Shown: one piece after another, positions 46,524-55,551 of the stretch
Layout of the letters: each line of letters opens with the position of its first letter
Position numbering within the stretch: the stretch's first letter is position 1
NCBI GenBank assembly: GCA_937868075.1
Contig: CALMLL010000025.1
Location: 1 to 64,000, forward strand
Length of the DNA stretch: 64,000 bases
Reading direction: 5' to 3'
Origin: an uncultured Marmoricola sp.
GTDB taxonomy: Bacteria; Actinomycetota; Actinomycetes; Propionibacteriales; Nocardioidaceae
Translations under genes and position numbers: made by a program
The notes under the pieces: model-generated
Told to the model about the DNA's origin: nothing
The model's database searches: none
What the model saw: only the letters and a program-made list of their open reading frames with translations

Positions 46524-47644
46524 CCGACCTGACCGCTGTCGGCCAGCGAGCCCGTGGAGGTGCCCGAGTCTGTGTCTGTGTCGGGGTCGGAGCCTGATTC
46601 GGGGTCACTGTCGGTGTGCGCGGCGTCGCGGATCTCCCCGACCAGTTCCTCGATGACGTCTTCGAGGGTGGCGATCCCCAGCATGGCGCCGTCAGGCCCG
46701 GTGACACGGGCCATGTGGGAGCCCTTGGCCTGGATGACGGCGAGTGCGGCCTGCAAGGTGGCGGTCTCGGTCACATTGGCGAACGGGCGGATCCATTTGT
46801 CCTCGATGGTCTTCGCGCGCCCTTGAGGATCGTCGGTCAACACATCCTTGATGTGGATGTAGCCGACCAGTTCGCCCTCGGACTCCACCGGGAACCTGGA
46901 GAAGCCGGTCTCGGCGCAGAGCGCTTCGACCTCATCGACGCGGTCGCCGCGCTCGACGGTCTTCAGTGTCGAGATCGGTAGCAGGACGGTCGCCACGGTC
47001 CGCGTGGTGAACCCCAGTGCGCCGGACAACCGCTCGTACTCGCCTTCTTTGAGCAGCCCTTCGTCGCGGGACTCATTCACCAGCGCCTCGACCTCCTCCT
47101 TCGTGAAGGTCGAAGCCACAGCACTGGCCGGCTCGAACCGCAAGAGGCGTACGACGGCGTCGGCGATCCCGTTGAGCAGGGCCACGATCGGCCGGAAAAG
47201 GGTGACGAAGGCCATCATCGGCGCGCCCAGCACCAGGGCGGCGCGCTCGGGGCCGGCCAGAGCGATGTTCTTGGGCACCATCTCGCCCAGCACCACATGC
47301 AGGTAGACGACGATCCCCATCGCGATCGCGAAGGCGATCGGGTGCAGGAGGTTGGCGGGCAGGTGCAGGGCGTGCACGGCCGGCTGGATCAGGACTGCGA
47401 GGGCGGGCTCGGCCACCGCACCCAGACCGACCGACGCCAAGGTGATGCCCAACTGCACCGCCGCCATGACCGTCGAGAGGTTGTCCATCGCGCGCAGGGC
47501 GCTCTTGGCCAGCGTCGACCCGGCAGCAGCCCGCGGCTCGAGTTTGGTACGCCGGGCCGCAACCAGCGCGAACTCACCGCCGACGAAGAAGGCGTTGGCC
47601 AACAGCAGGAAGAGTCCGACCCAGATCGCCGTCGAGGTGCTCAT
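46520..47644 (-). CDS. CNNM/CorC-type membrane protein with CBS pair (second copy)
   Basis: 374 aa. It has an N-terminal CNNM (DUF21) domain with about four membrane segments (for example WVGLFLLLANAFFVGGEFALV and the GEMVPKNIAL motif), then a CBS pair (about 205-330: VLLPISTLKTVERGD, GIATLEDVIEELVGEI). The acidic Ser/Asp/Thr tail is low complexity. Unlike the upstream copy, it lacks a full CorC_HlyC C-terminal domain. The ATG overlaps the stop of the upstream copy. Family members are linked to Mg/Co efflux. Confidence 0.87.
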   Translation of the reverse strand: MSTSTAIWVGLFLLLANAFFVGGEFALVAARRTKLEPRAAAGSTLAKSALRAMDNLSTVMAAVQLGITLASVGLGAVAEPALAVLIQPAVHALHLPANLLHPIAFAIAMGIVVYLHVVLGEMVPKNIALAGPERAALVLGAPMMAFVTLFRPIVALLNGIADAVVRLLRFEPASAVASTFTKEEVEALVNESRDEGLLKEGEYERLSGALGFTTRTVATVLLPISTLKTVERGDRVDEVEALCAETGFSRFPVESEGELVGYIHIKDVLTDDPQGRAKTIEDKWIRPFANVTETATLQAALAVIQAKGSHMARVTGPDGAMLGIATLEDVIEELVGEIRDAAHTDSDPESGSDPDTDTDSGTSTGSLADSGQVG

Positions 47645-49008
47645 GAAGCGGCCTCCTCGACGCGGCGGATGCTGAGCCGGTCCACGCGCAGGCCGTCCAT
47701 GCGCATCACCGTCAACTCCGCGAAGATCGCGGTGGCCTCGGCGTCATCGTCGTCCTCGTCGTCGATCTCGGCAGGCAGCGGCACCAGCACCGAGTCGCCC
47801 TTGGTCGGGATGCGACCCAGGCTGCGGATGAAGAGGCCGGCAACGGTGTCGTAGTCCTCGTGTTCGGGGAGTTCGAGGCCGGTTCCCTCACTCACCTCGT
47901 CGGGCCGCAACAGCCCGGAGATCACCCAGGAGCCGTCAGGTCGTTGACGCAGTCTGGAGCGGTGCCGGTCGTGTTCATCGCTGATGTCGCCGACGATCTC
48001 CTCGACGACGTCCTCCAAGGTGACCACGCCCGCGGTGCCGCCGTACTCGTCGGAGACCACAGCCAGTTGGAAGCCCTCACCGCGCAGGAGGCCCAGCAAG
48101 GGGTCGAGCCGCAGTGACTCCGGCACCACGATCGCGTCGACCATCACCTCGCGCACGAACGTGGTGTCGCGTTCGCCTCGCGGAACCGCCACGGCCTGTT
48201 TGACGTGGACGGCTCCGACGACACTGTCGGCGGAGTTCTTGGTCACGGGGAACTTCGAGAGTCCGGTGCTGGCGGCCAAGGTGATCAGTTCGGAGACGGG
48301 TGCGTCGAACTCCACCGACTCCATGCGCACCCGTGGCGTCATGATCTCCCCGGCGGTGCGCGGCCCGAAGGCCACCGATCGCTGCACCAGCGAGGCGGTG
48401 TCGGTGTCGAGCTTGCCCTCCGATGCCGATCGGCCGGCCAGGGAGGCCAGTTCGTCCGAGGAGCGCGCCGAGCGGAGTTCCTCCTTCGGTTCCATGCCGA
48501 GGAGGCGGACGACCGCGTTGGCCGATCCGTTGAGCACCCAGATGGCCGGGAGGGTGATCGTGGTGAAGAGTCGCTGGAAACCTTGCATCGCTCGCGCCGT
48601 GGCCATCGGCGCGGACAGGGCCACCTTCTTGGGAACCAGTTCCCCGAAGATCATCGTGACGATGGTGGCCAGCACCAATCCGAGGGAGAGCGCGATGCCG
48701 GGCACCGCCCGACCGGGAACACCCAGCGCGGTCAACGGAGTGGAGAGCAGGGAGGCGATCGCGGGTTCGGCGAGGAACCCGATGCCCAGGTTGGTCAGGG
48801 TGATGCCGATCTGTGCTGCTGAGAGTTGGGTGGACAGAGTGCGCAACGCCCGCTGAACCCCGGTGGCGACTTCGTCACCCTCAGCGGCCGCGCGGTCGAC
48901 AGCGGCGCGGTCGACGGCCACGAAGGAGTATTCGGCCGCTCCGAAGGCGCCGCAGAGGACGACCAGCAACAACGCGATCGCCAACAGCACCCAGTCCATG
49001 CGGGTCAT
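47641..49008 (-). CDS. CNNM/CorC-type membrane protein with CBS pair and CorC domain
   Basis: 455 aa from the ATG at 49006-49008 (MTRMDW; a second ATG is three codons in). It has a CNNM domain with about four membrane segments and the motif GELVPKKVAL, a CBS pair starting IMTPRVRMESVEF, TLEDVVEEIVGDI, then a CorC_HlyC domain (GSWVISGLLRPDEV, YDTVAGLFIRSLGRIP). It is paired in an operon with the second copy. It is divergent from the PP2C gene. Confidence 0.88.
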   Translation of the reverse strand: MTRMDWVLLAIALLLVVLCGAFGAAEYSFVAVDRAAVDRAAAEGDEVATGVQRALRTLSTQLSAAQIGITLTNLGIGFLAEPAIASLLSTPLTALGVPGRAVPGIALSLGLVLATIVTMIFGELVPKKVALSAPMATARAMQGFQRLFTTITLPAIWVLNGSANAVVRLLGMEPKEELRSARSSDELASLAGRSASEGKLDTDTASLVQRSVAFGPRTAGEIMTPRVRMESVEFDAPVSELITLAASTGLSKFPVTKNSADSVVGAVHVKQAVAVPRGERDTTFVREVMVDAIVVPESLRLDPLLGLLRGEGFQLAVVSDEYGGTAGVVTLEDVVEEIVGDISDEHDRHRSRLRQRPDGSWVISGLLRPDEVSEGTGLELPEHEDYDTVAGLFIRSLGRIPTKGDSVLVPLPAEIDDEDDDDAEATAIFAELTVMRMDGLRVDRLSIRRVEEAAS

Positions 49009-49165
49009 TGTTGCCGATTCGTGGGCGCACCGTTGCCCGACGTACGCCAACGAACTGTCGGAGGTCCCTGCTTGAGTTCAGGTGACGAAACCTGACCCTG
49101 GCCGACCGGCGAGCCGGAACTGCAGGAACAAGCAGGTCGTTGAGCAGTCAAGCGCGGAGGTCATC

Positions 49166-49981
49166 ATGTTGAGATTCGTCCCAGCGGGCAGGTCCCATCG
49201 TGGTCTGGTGCGCCGAAACAACGAGGACGCCGGCTTCATCGGATGCACCTGTCTGGTGGTGGCCGATGGAGTCGGCGGATCGCCGGCAGGCGAGGTGGCC
49301 TCGGCCACGGCCGCCCACGTCGTGTCGTCCAATGCGCGGCAGCGCGTGGGCCTACGCCCTGTCTCCGTGCTCCGAGGCGCGGTGCAGTCTGCCCACCTGG
49401 CGATCTCGGAGGGGGTCGCCCGCCGCCCCGACTGGGAAGGCATGGCCACCACGCTGACCGCGGTCCTCACCGACGGTCAGCGGGTCGGGCTCGTCCACGT
49501 GGGGGACTCCCGTGCCTACCTGTTCCGCGAGGGCAACCTCCGGCAACTCACCAACGACCACACGTGGGCGGGCGAACTCCTCGCGCTCGGCGATCTGACC
49601 GCTGAGGAGGCGCGCCACCACCCCTACCGCAACGTGGTCGTGCGTTCACTCCATGGGGACTCCGACGAGGCCGGTGACTTGATCGATCTGCGCCTGCGGC
49701 CGGGGGACCGGTTGCTCCTGACCACCGACGGGGTCACCGATCTGGTCGACGATGAGATGCTCACGACCGTCCTCGACCGAACCGACGACGACGAGGTTGC
49801 GGTGGCCGCGATCGAGGCGGCGGCGCTGCGCCTGGGTGGGCGCGACAACATCACTGTCGTGGTGGCCACCGTGGCCGAGGCATCACGGTCAGGCAGCCAG
49901 GCAGGCACGCCACTGGGAGCAGCCTGCGACCGGCTCAACATCCTCGACGTCGATGACCGCTCCTGGGGCGCACTGGCCTAG
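49166..49981 (+). CDS. PP2C-family Ser/Thr protein phosphatase
   Basis: 271 aa from the ATG at 49166, chosen for GGAGG 5 nt upstream; a longer frame back to 49082 has no good start. PP2C motifs in order are RNNEDAGF, VADGVGG, HVGDSRAYLFR, NDHTWAGELL, TTDGVTDLVDD and DNITVVVA, with the metal-binding aspartates intact. No membrane segment or sensor domain is present. It likely counters STPK signalling, but no kinase gene is in the window. Confidence 0.9.
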   Translation: MLRFVPAGRSHRGLVRRNNEDAGFIGCTCLVVADGVGGSPAGEVASATAAHVVSSNARQRVGLRPVSVLRGAVQSAHLAISEGVARRPDWEGMATTLTAVLTDGQRVGLVHVGDSRAYLFREGNLRQLTNDHTWAGELLALGDLTAEEARHHPYRNVVVRSLHGDSDEAGDLIDLRLRPGDRLLLTTDGVTDLVDDEMLTTVLDRTDDDEVAVAAIEAAALRLGGRDNITVVVATVAEASRSGSQAGTPLGAACDRLNILDVDDRSWGALA

Positions 49982-49987
49982 GTCGAC

Positions 49988-50016
49988 TAGAACACGTTTC
50001 AGTAACGTGTCAGAAT
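49988..50016 (+). promoter_or_regulatory. Promoter with palindromic operator for the alpha/beta hydrolase gene
   Basis: A perfect inverted repeat ACACGTT (49992-49998) / AACGTGT (50004-50010) with a 5-nt spacer overlaps TAGAACACGTTTCA (49988-50001), which fits the KstR-type pattern TnnAACnnGTTnnA. CAGAAT (50011-50016) is a -10 ending 7 nt before the ATG. A TetR-type repressor site is the simplest reading. Confidence 0.5.
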
Positions 50017-50023
50017 CCGCGCC

Positions 50024-50935
50024 ATGGACGTCACTCGACCGCGCCTAGAGGGCACTGTGGCCGTGCGTGACGGGCGGCGCCTCTCCTTCGCGGAGTTCGG
50101 CACCCCCGATGGCTCGCCGGTGGTGTGGATGCACGGCACACCGGGGGGCCGTCGGCAGATTCCGGTCGATGCGCGGGCCTTCGCCGAGGAGTACGATCTG
50201 CGCCTCATCGGGATCGACCGGCCAGGGATCGGCCAGTCGACCCCTCACCTCTACGACAACATCTTGGATTGGACCACCGACCTCGACCTCGTGGCCGACC
50301 AACTCCACATCGACACCATGCGTGTGGTCGGTCTCTCCGGAGGTGGCCCCTACGCCCTTGCCGCCGCTGCCGCCCATCCGGATCGGGTGCACGCGGTGGG
50401 TGTGATGGGGGGAGTGGCGCCCACTCGGGGCGTTGACAAGGTCGGCGGCGGGGCGGTCGCGTTGGCCACGCGCTTCCGGACTCTGCTCGAGGCCACCCGG
50501 GTCCCCTTCGGTTTGGGCCTGACGTACGCCATCCGAGCGGCGCGTCCCTTCGGCGGCCCCCTGATCGACACGTACGCCGCCTTCCAGCCCGCCGGCGACA
50601 AGGAGTTGTTGGGCCGCCCAGAGTTCCGGGCGATGTTCCTCGACGACCTGGTCGGCGGCACGAGACGCCAGGCGACGGCGCCGGTCTCGGACCTAGTCCT
50701 TTTCACCCGACCATGGGGCTTCGACCTGGCCGACGTCACGGTGCCGGTCCGCTGGTGGCACGGGGATGGCGACCACATCGTTCCCCTGGCCCACGGCGAA
50801 GAGGTCGTCGCTAAACTCCCTGACGCCGCGCTCACGGTAATCCACGGGCACAGTCACCTGGGTGGACTCTCGGTGGCCCGCGAGGTGCTCAGCACCTTGT
50901 TGGATCTCGGCCCGCGGCGCGCGTCGGCGCGCTAG
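50024..50935 (+). CDS. Alpha/beta-fold hydrolase
   Basis: 303 aa. It has the oxyanion motif HGTPGG, the nucleophile elbow GLSGGGPYAL (Ser) near residue 107, an acid region GDGDHIVP, and the catalytic His in HSHLGG. The substrate is unknown; related proteins are esterases or peptidases. A KstR-like operator overlaps its promoter, and the mRNA is probably leaderless. Confidence 0.85.
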   Translation: MDVTRPRLEGTVAVRDGRRLSFAEFGTPDGSPVVWMHGTPGGRRQIPVDARAFAEEYDLRLIGIDRPGIGQSTPHLYDNILDWTTDLDLVADQLHIDTMRVVGLSGGGPYALAAAAAHPDRVHAVGVMGGVAPTRGVDKVGGGAVALATRFRTLLEATRVPFGLGLTYAIRAARPFGGPLIDTYAAFQPAGDKELLGRPEFRAMFLDDLVGGTRRQATAPVSDLVLFTRPWGFDLADVTVPVRWWHGDGDHIVPLAHGEEVVAKLPDAALTVIHGHSHLGGLSVAREVLSTLLDLGPRRASAR

Positions 50936-51089
50936 GGGAATCGCCCGGGACTCCTCCTGCTTGTCCCCAGGCTTCACATCGCTCACAATAGGAGCACAAC
51001 CTGACATAGGTCACAGTGATCAACTCCTGTCCGTGCAGAGGCCGCTGGGGAAGGCGTCGCCTCGACGCTGGTCGGACGAGGAGGTCATC

Positions 51090-51593
51090 GTGACGATTCA
51101 CTCCACCCGTGGCGTGCTTTATGTGCACTCCGCGGCTGCTGCATTACTTCCGCACATCGAGTCTGCGGTCAGCAACGTCTTGGCCATGCCGATCAAGCTC
51201 GACTGGACCCCCCAACCTGCACAACCCGGTGCTTGGCGCGCGGAGTTCTCCTGGGCCGCCGACGCCGGCACCGCAGCCGCCCTCGCCTCCGCGATGCGTG
51301 GTTGGGAGCGCATCCGTTTCGAGGTCACCGAGGACAAGACCCCTGCGACCGAAGGCGCCCGCTACTCCTACACCCCGACCCTGGGTATCTTCCACGCCGT
51401 CACCGGCCTGCACGGGGACATCCTGATCCCCGAAGACCGGCTCAAGAGCGCGGTCGTCAAGGCGGCCCTGGGTGACGTCTCGTTGGTCGGTGAGATCGAC
51501 AAACTGCTGGGCAAGCCGTGGGACGACGAACTGGAGTCGTTCCGCTACGCCGGGGACGGTGCCCCGGTCAAGTGGCTGCATCAGGTGGTGTGA
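51090..51593 (+). CDS. DUF3145 family protein
   Basis: 167 aa from the GTG at 51090 with GAGGAGG 5 nt upstream. It matches the actinobacterial DUF3145 pattern along its whole length: STRGVLYVHSA, LDWTPQPAQPG, GWERIRFEVTED, RYSYTPTLGIFHAV, GDILIPEDRL, LLGKPWDDELE and FRYAGDGAPVKWLHQ. Function unknown. It lies convergent to accD at the end of the fab operon. Confidence 0.9.
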   Translation: MTIHSTRGVLYVHSAAAALLPHIESAVSNVLAMPIKLDWTPQPAQPGAWRAEFSWAADAGTAAALASAMRGWERIRFEVTEDKTPATEGARYSYTPTLGIFHAVTGLHGDILIPEDRLKSAVVKAALGDVSLVGEIDKLLGKPWDDELESFRYAGDGAPVKWLHQVV

Positions 51594-51610
51594 CTCGGGC
51601 GACCCGATCT

Positions 51611-51627
51611 GGTCTTCGTTGAGGACC
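51611..51627. terminator. Hairpin between DUF3145 and accD
   Basis: GGTCTTC (51611-51617) and GAGGACC (51621-51627) form a 7-bp stem (one G-T pair) with a 3-nt loop in the 43-bp gap between two convergent genes. It could serve both. Confidence 0.4.
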
Positions 51628-51636
51628 GGTCGGCGC

Positions 51637-53046
51637 TTAGAGCGGAATGTTGCCGTGGTAGCCGCGCATGCACAGCCCGGCTCCGTTGATCGCCGCCGCG
51701 ATCGCTGATCGGGTGGCGGTGGGCTCGACGACCTCGTCGACCACTCCGATCCTGACCGCGGTGTCAATTCCACCGGCCAGCCGGGTGTGCTCCTCGGCCA
51801 GTTCGGCCTCGACCTGGGGGCGTACGTCGGCAGACACCTCGGCCAGACGACGCCGGTGGAGGATCCGCACTGCCGCCACCGCGCCCATGACGGCCACTTC
51901 CGCGCCCGGCCAGGCCAGCACCTTGGTAGCGCCCATCGAGCGCGCGTTCATCGCGATGTAGGCGCCGCCGTAGGTCTTGCGGGTCACGACCGTGACGCTG
52001 GGCACGACGGCTTCGCCGAAGGCGTGCAGCAGTTTGGCCCCGCGACGGACCACGCCGTCCCACTCCTGACCCACCCCCGGCAAGTAGCCGGGTACGTCGA
52101 CGAGCACAATCAGGGGCAGGCCGAACGAGTCACACATACGCACGAAGCGGGCCGCCTTCTCCGCACTGGCGGAGTCGAGACAGCCGCCCAGGCGCAGCGG
52201 GTTGTTGGCGATCACTCCGACTGATCGGCCACCGAAGCGCCCCAACGTGGTGACGATGTTGGGCGCCCAGCGGGCATGCAGTTCCTGGGCGGTGCCTGCG
52301 TCGAGAACCGCTTCGACCAGGGGGTGCACGTCGTAGGCGCGCTTGCGAGACTCGGGCAGCAAGGCGGCCAGGTCGACGTCCTCGACCATGGTCTCGTCCA
52401 AGGAGCCCTGGGCACCGAGGAGGTGGGCAATGTCGCGGGTGCGGCCCAGCGCCTCTTCCTCGGACTCGGTGAGCACATGGACCACACCGGATCGACGTCC
52501 GTGTGGCTCCGGGCCACCCAGACGGGCCATGTCGACGTCCTCGCCGGTCACCGAACGGACCACATCGGGCCCGGTCACGAAGATGCGGCCCTCCGGCCCG
52601 AGCACCACCACATCGGTGAGCGCGGGGCCGTAGGCGGCCCCGCCGGCGGCAGGACCGAGCACGACCGAGACCTGCGGCACCAGGCCGGAGGCTCGGGTCA
52701 TGGCATAGAAGATCTCGCCCACGGCATGCAGCGAGAGCACTCCCTCACCGAGCCGAGCACCGCCGGAGTGCCACACTCCGATGATCGGCACCCGGTCGGT
52801 CAGGGCGCGTTGGTAGGCATCCACAACGACGCGGCAACCGTCGACGCCCATGGCGCCACCCATAACGGTCGGGTCGGAGCAGAAGGCGACCACGCTCTTG
52901 CCGTGGGCGCGTCCGATGGCCGAGGCCATCCCAGACGAATCGGGAGCGTGCAACCACTCCAGCGTGCCTTCATCGAGAAGTGCCGCCAGACGCACGCTGG
53001 GGTGACGAGGATCGGTGCTGACCTCGGGAGCGGCGGTGGCCGTCAT
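51637..53046 (-). CDS. accD: Acyl-CoA carboxylase beta (carboxyltransferase) subunit, AccD6-like
   Basis: 469 aa with two crotonase-fold carboxyltransferase halves: VVAFCSDPTVMGGAMG and the N-half oxyanion region HSGGARLGEG, then VIANNPLRLGG and LVDVPGYLPGVGQEWDG in the C-half, with YGGAYIAMN. It transfers carboxyl from biotin to acetyl- or propionyl-CoA, giving malonyl-CoA for the fab genes beside it. It lacks the C4 zinc finger of E. coli-type AccD. The ATG overlaps the fabF stop. Confidence 0.93.
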   Translation of the reverse strand: MTATAAPEVSTDPRHPSVRLAALLDEGTLEWLHAPDSSGMASAIGRAHGKSVVAFCSDPTVMGGAMGVDGCRVVVDAYQRALTDRVPIIGVWHSGGARLGEGVLSLHAVGEIFYAMTRASGLVPQVSVVLGPAAGGAAYGPALTDVVVLGPEGRIFVTGPDVVRSVTGEDVDMARLGGPEPHGRRSGVVHVLTESEEEALGRTRDIAHLLGAQGSLDETMVEDVDLAALLPESRKRAYDVHPLVEAVLDAGTAQELHARWAPNIVTTLGRFGGRSVGVIANNPLRLGGCLDSASAEKAARFVRMCDSFGLPLIVLVDVPGYLPGVGQEWDGVVRRGAKLLHAFGEAVVPSVTVVTRKTYGGAYIAMNARSMGATKVLAWPGAEVAVMGAVAAVRILHRRRLAEVSADVRPQVEAELAEEHTRLAGGIDTAVRIGVVDEVVEPTATRSAIAAAINGAGLCMRGYHGNIPL

Positions 53047-54278
53047 GAGTGGCTCCTGAAAGCCACCGCGACGTTGTGGCCGCCGAAGCCGAATGAGTTG
53101 TTGAGGGCAGCGATATCGCCTGCGGGCAGGTCGCTGGTGGAGGTGGCCACGCGGAGGCCGATGTCCTCGGGATCCTCGAGGTTGATGGTTCCCGGAACCC
53201 GGCGCTCGTGGAGGGCCAGCACGGTTGCGATCGCCTCGATCGCCCCGGCGGCCCCCAGGAGGTGACCGGTCATCGACTTCGTCGAGGTCAGCAGCACCTG
53301 GTCGGTGTGACCATCCAGCGCATTGCGGATGGCACCCGCTTCGGCCACGTCGCCTTGAGGGGTCGAGGTGGCGTGGGCGTTGATGTGCACGATGTCGGCC
53401 GGGCTGAGACCCCCCTCGGCCAGGGCGATCCGCATGGCGCGGGTGGCTCCGAGTCCTGCGGGATCGGGTTGAGCGATGTCGTGGGAGTCGGCGGTGATAC
53501 CGGCGCCGGCCGCCTCGGCGTACACCGTGGCCCCGCGGGCCATCGCGTGCTCATAGGACTCGAGTACGACGATCCCGGCACCCTCACCGAGAACGAAGCC
53601 ATCGCGGCCCTTGTCCCAGGGCCGTGAGGCGCGGGCCGGTTCGTCGTTGCGCCGTGACAGCGCCATCATCTGCCCGAAGGCGGCCATCGGCAGCGGGTGG
53701 ATGGCGGCTTCGGTGCCACCGGCCACCACGACGTCGGCGCGGCCAAGGCGGATCAGGTCGATGCCCAAGGCGATGGCCTCGTTGCCCGAGGCACAGGCCG
53801 ATACCGGGGTGTGGACTCCGCCCTTGGCCCCGATGAACAGCCCTACGGCTGCGGCGGGGCCATTGGGCATCAGCATGGGGATCGCCAACGGGGAAACCCG
53901 TCGAGGACCGGAATTGACCAGATTGTCGTAATTCGACAACAGCGTGGTCACTCCGCCGATCCCCGAAGCCACCGCGACCGCGACCCGCTCGGGGTCGAGT
54001 TCGGTGATGTCCAAGCCGGAATCGGCCCACGCCTCCTGAGCGGCCACCATGGCCAACTGGCCACTGCGGTCGAGCCGGCGAGCCTTGACCCGGTCGAGCA
54101 CGTCGCTGGGGTCGACCGCCACTGGGGCGCCGATATGGGTCGGCAACTGCTCTGCCCAGGGGTGCTCGAGCCGGGTGACCCCGGAGTCACCCCGACACAG
54201 GGCAGCCCAGGTGTCGGCCACGTCGCCACCCACAGGTGTCGTCGCGCCCAACCCGGTCACGAGCACTCGAGTCGTCAT
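53043..54278 (-). CDS. fabF: FabF: beta-ketoacyl-ACP synthase II
   Basis: 411 aa condensing enzyme. The Cys-His-His triad is in VSACASGNEAI (Cys), NAHATSTPQGD (His) and NSFGFGGHNVA (His), with the Lys in STKSMTGHLLGAAG. It elongates acyl-ACP in type II fatty acid synthesis. The ATG lies 4 nt after the acpP stop, and the gene end overlaps accD. Confidence 0.95.
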   Translation of the reverse strand: MTTRVLVTGLGATTPVGGDVADTWAALCRGDSGVTRLEHPWAEQLPTHIGAPVAVDPSDVLDRVKARRLDRSGQLAMVAAQEAWADSGLDITELDPERVAVAVASGIGGVTTLLSNYDNLVNSGPRRVSPLAIPMLMPNGPAAAVGLFIGAKGGVHTPVSACASGNEAIALGIDLIRLGRADVVVAGGTEAAIHPLPMAAFGQMMALSRRNDEPARASRPWDKGRDGFVLGEGAGIVVLESYEHAMARGATVYAEAAGAGITADSHDIAQPDPAGLGATRAMRIALAEGGLSPADIVHINAHATSTPQGDVAEAGAIRNALDGHTDQVLLTSTKSMTGHLLGAAGAIEAIATVLALHERRVPGTINLEDPEDIGLRVATSTSDLPAGDIAALNNSFGFGGHNVAVAFRSHS

Positions 54279-54282
54279 TGCC

Positions 54283-54528
54283 TTATGCGCCCTGGCTCTC
54301 GATGAAGGCCACAGCGTCGCCGACCGTCTTGAGGTTCTTGACCTGCTCGTCGGGGATGCTCACGCCGAACTTGTCCTCGGCGCTGACGACGACCTCGACC
54401 ATGCTGAGGGAGTCGACGTCGAGGTCATCGACGAACGACTTGTCCAGTTGCACGTCGTCGGCCGGGATGCCGGTGACTTCCTCGACGACCTCGGCGAGGC
54501 CGGCGCGGATTTCTTCAGTGGTGGCCAT
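54283..54528 (-). CDS. acpP: AcpP: acyl carrier protein
   Basis: 81 aa, acidic and helical. The phosphopantetheine serine is in DDLDVDSLSMVEVV (DSL motif) near residue 40. GGAAAGGAAGG lies just upstream of the ATG. It carries growing acyl chains for FabD, FabH and FabF, all encoded next to it. Confidence 0.96.
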   Translation of the reverse strand: MATTEEIRAGLAEVVEEVTGIPADDVQLDKSFVDDLDVDSLSMVEVVVSAEDKFGVSIPDEQVKNLKTVGDAVAFIESQGA

Positions 54529-54579
54529 GGGCCTTCCTTTCCATTTACAGGGTGGTGGTGTGGTGTTGCTCGTTAGGTG

Positions 54580-55551
54580 TTAGGGAACAGTGACGACCTG
54601 GGCGGCATAGCTCAAGCCCGCGCCGAAGGCGATCAACAGCGCTGTGTCCCCGGACTTGGCGCGGCCGTCGGCGAGCATCGCGTGCAGGGCCAGCGGCACA
54701 CTGGCCGCCGAGGTGTTGCCGGTGTGGGTGATGTCGTTGGCGATCTGGACCTCGGGGGGCAGTTTCATCGCCCGCGCCAACGCGTCGACGATGCGCATGT
54801 TGGCTTGGTGGGGAACGAACACATCGAGATCCGCAGCGGTGATGCCGGACCTCTCGAGTGTTTGGTGGGCCACCTTGGCCATCTCATAGACCGCCCATCG
54901 GAAGACCGAGTTGCCCTCCATCACGAGGTGGGGCATGCGCGGGTTGTCGGAGTGAACGACTTCGCGCCAATCCTCCTTCTGCCGGATCAGGTCGTACTTA
55001 CCGCCGTCGCTGCCCCAGACGACCGGCCCGATGCCGGTCTCATCGCTGGGCCCGACAACGGCCGCACCGGCGCCGTCGGCGAACAAGAACGCGGTACCGC
55101 GGTCGTCGGGGTCGGTGATGTCGGACAGGCGCTCGACCCCGATCACGACGGCGTACTTGGCCGAGCCGGCCTTCACCGCGTCGCTGGCCAGGGCGATGCC
55201 GTGGCAGAAGCCGGCGCAGGCCGCTGAGATGTCGAAGGCGGCCGCGTCAACGGCCCCGAGTTGGTGGGCGACCATCGTGGCCGCGGAGGGGGTCTGCAGC
55301 ATGTGGGAGACGGTGGCCACGATCACCAGATCGACCTGGCTGGGCTCGATTCCGGCGTGTTCGAGAGCCTCGCGAGCCGAATTGACCGACATCACTTCGA
55401 CGGTCTCTTCCGGTGTGGCCAAGCGCCGCTCGATGATGCCCGACCGGGTGCGGATCCATTCGTCACTGGAGTCGATGCGGTCGACGATCTCGGAGTTGGG
55501 CACGATGCGGCTGGCCCGGTGGACCCCGATTCCCAAGATGGCGGTGCTCAT
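54580..55551 (-). CDS. fabH: FabH: beta-ketoacyl-ACP synthase III
   Basis: 323 aa. The catalytic triad is Cys in DISAACAGFCHGI, His in VPHQANMRI and Asn in HTGNTSAAS. It condenses an acyl-CoA primer with malonyl-ACP to start chain synthesis. The chain-start preference (straight or branched) cannot be judged from motifs. The ATG overlaps the fabD stop (ATGA). Confidence 0.95.
   Translation of the reverse strand: MSTAILGIGVHRASRIVPNSEIVDRIDSSDEWIRTRSGIIERRLATPEETVEVMSVNSAREALEHAGIEPSQVDLVIVATVSHMLQTPSAATMVAHQLGAVDAAAFDISAACAGFCHGIALASDAVKAGSAKYAVVIGVERLSDITDPDDRGTAFLFADGAGAAVVGPSDETGIGPVVWGSDGGKYDLIRQKEDWREVVHSDNPRMPHLVMEGNSVFRWAVYEMAKVAHQTLERSGITAADLDVFVPHQANMRIVDALARAMKLPPEVQIANDITHTGNTSAASVPLALHAMLADGRAKSGDTALLIAFGAGLSYAAQVVTVP

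Noticed and set aside
50936-51089. Promoter of the DUF3145 gene
   Set aside because: TTCACA (50973) with CAACCT (50997) is possible at 18 bp but too weak to report as a feature.
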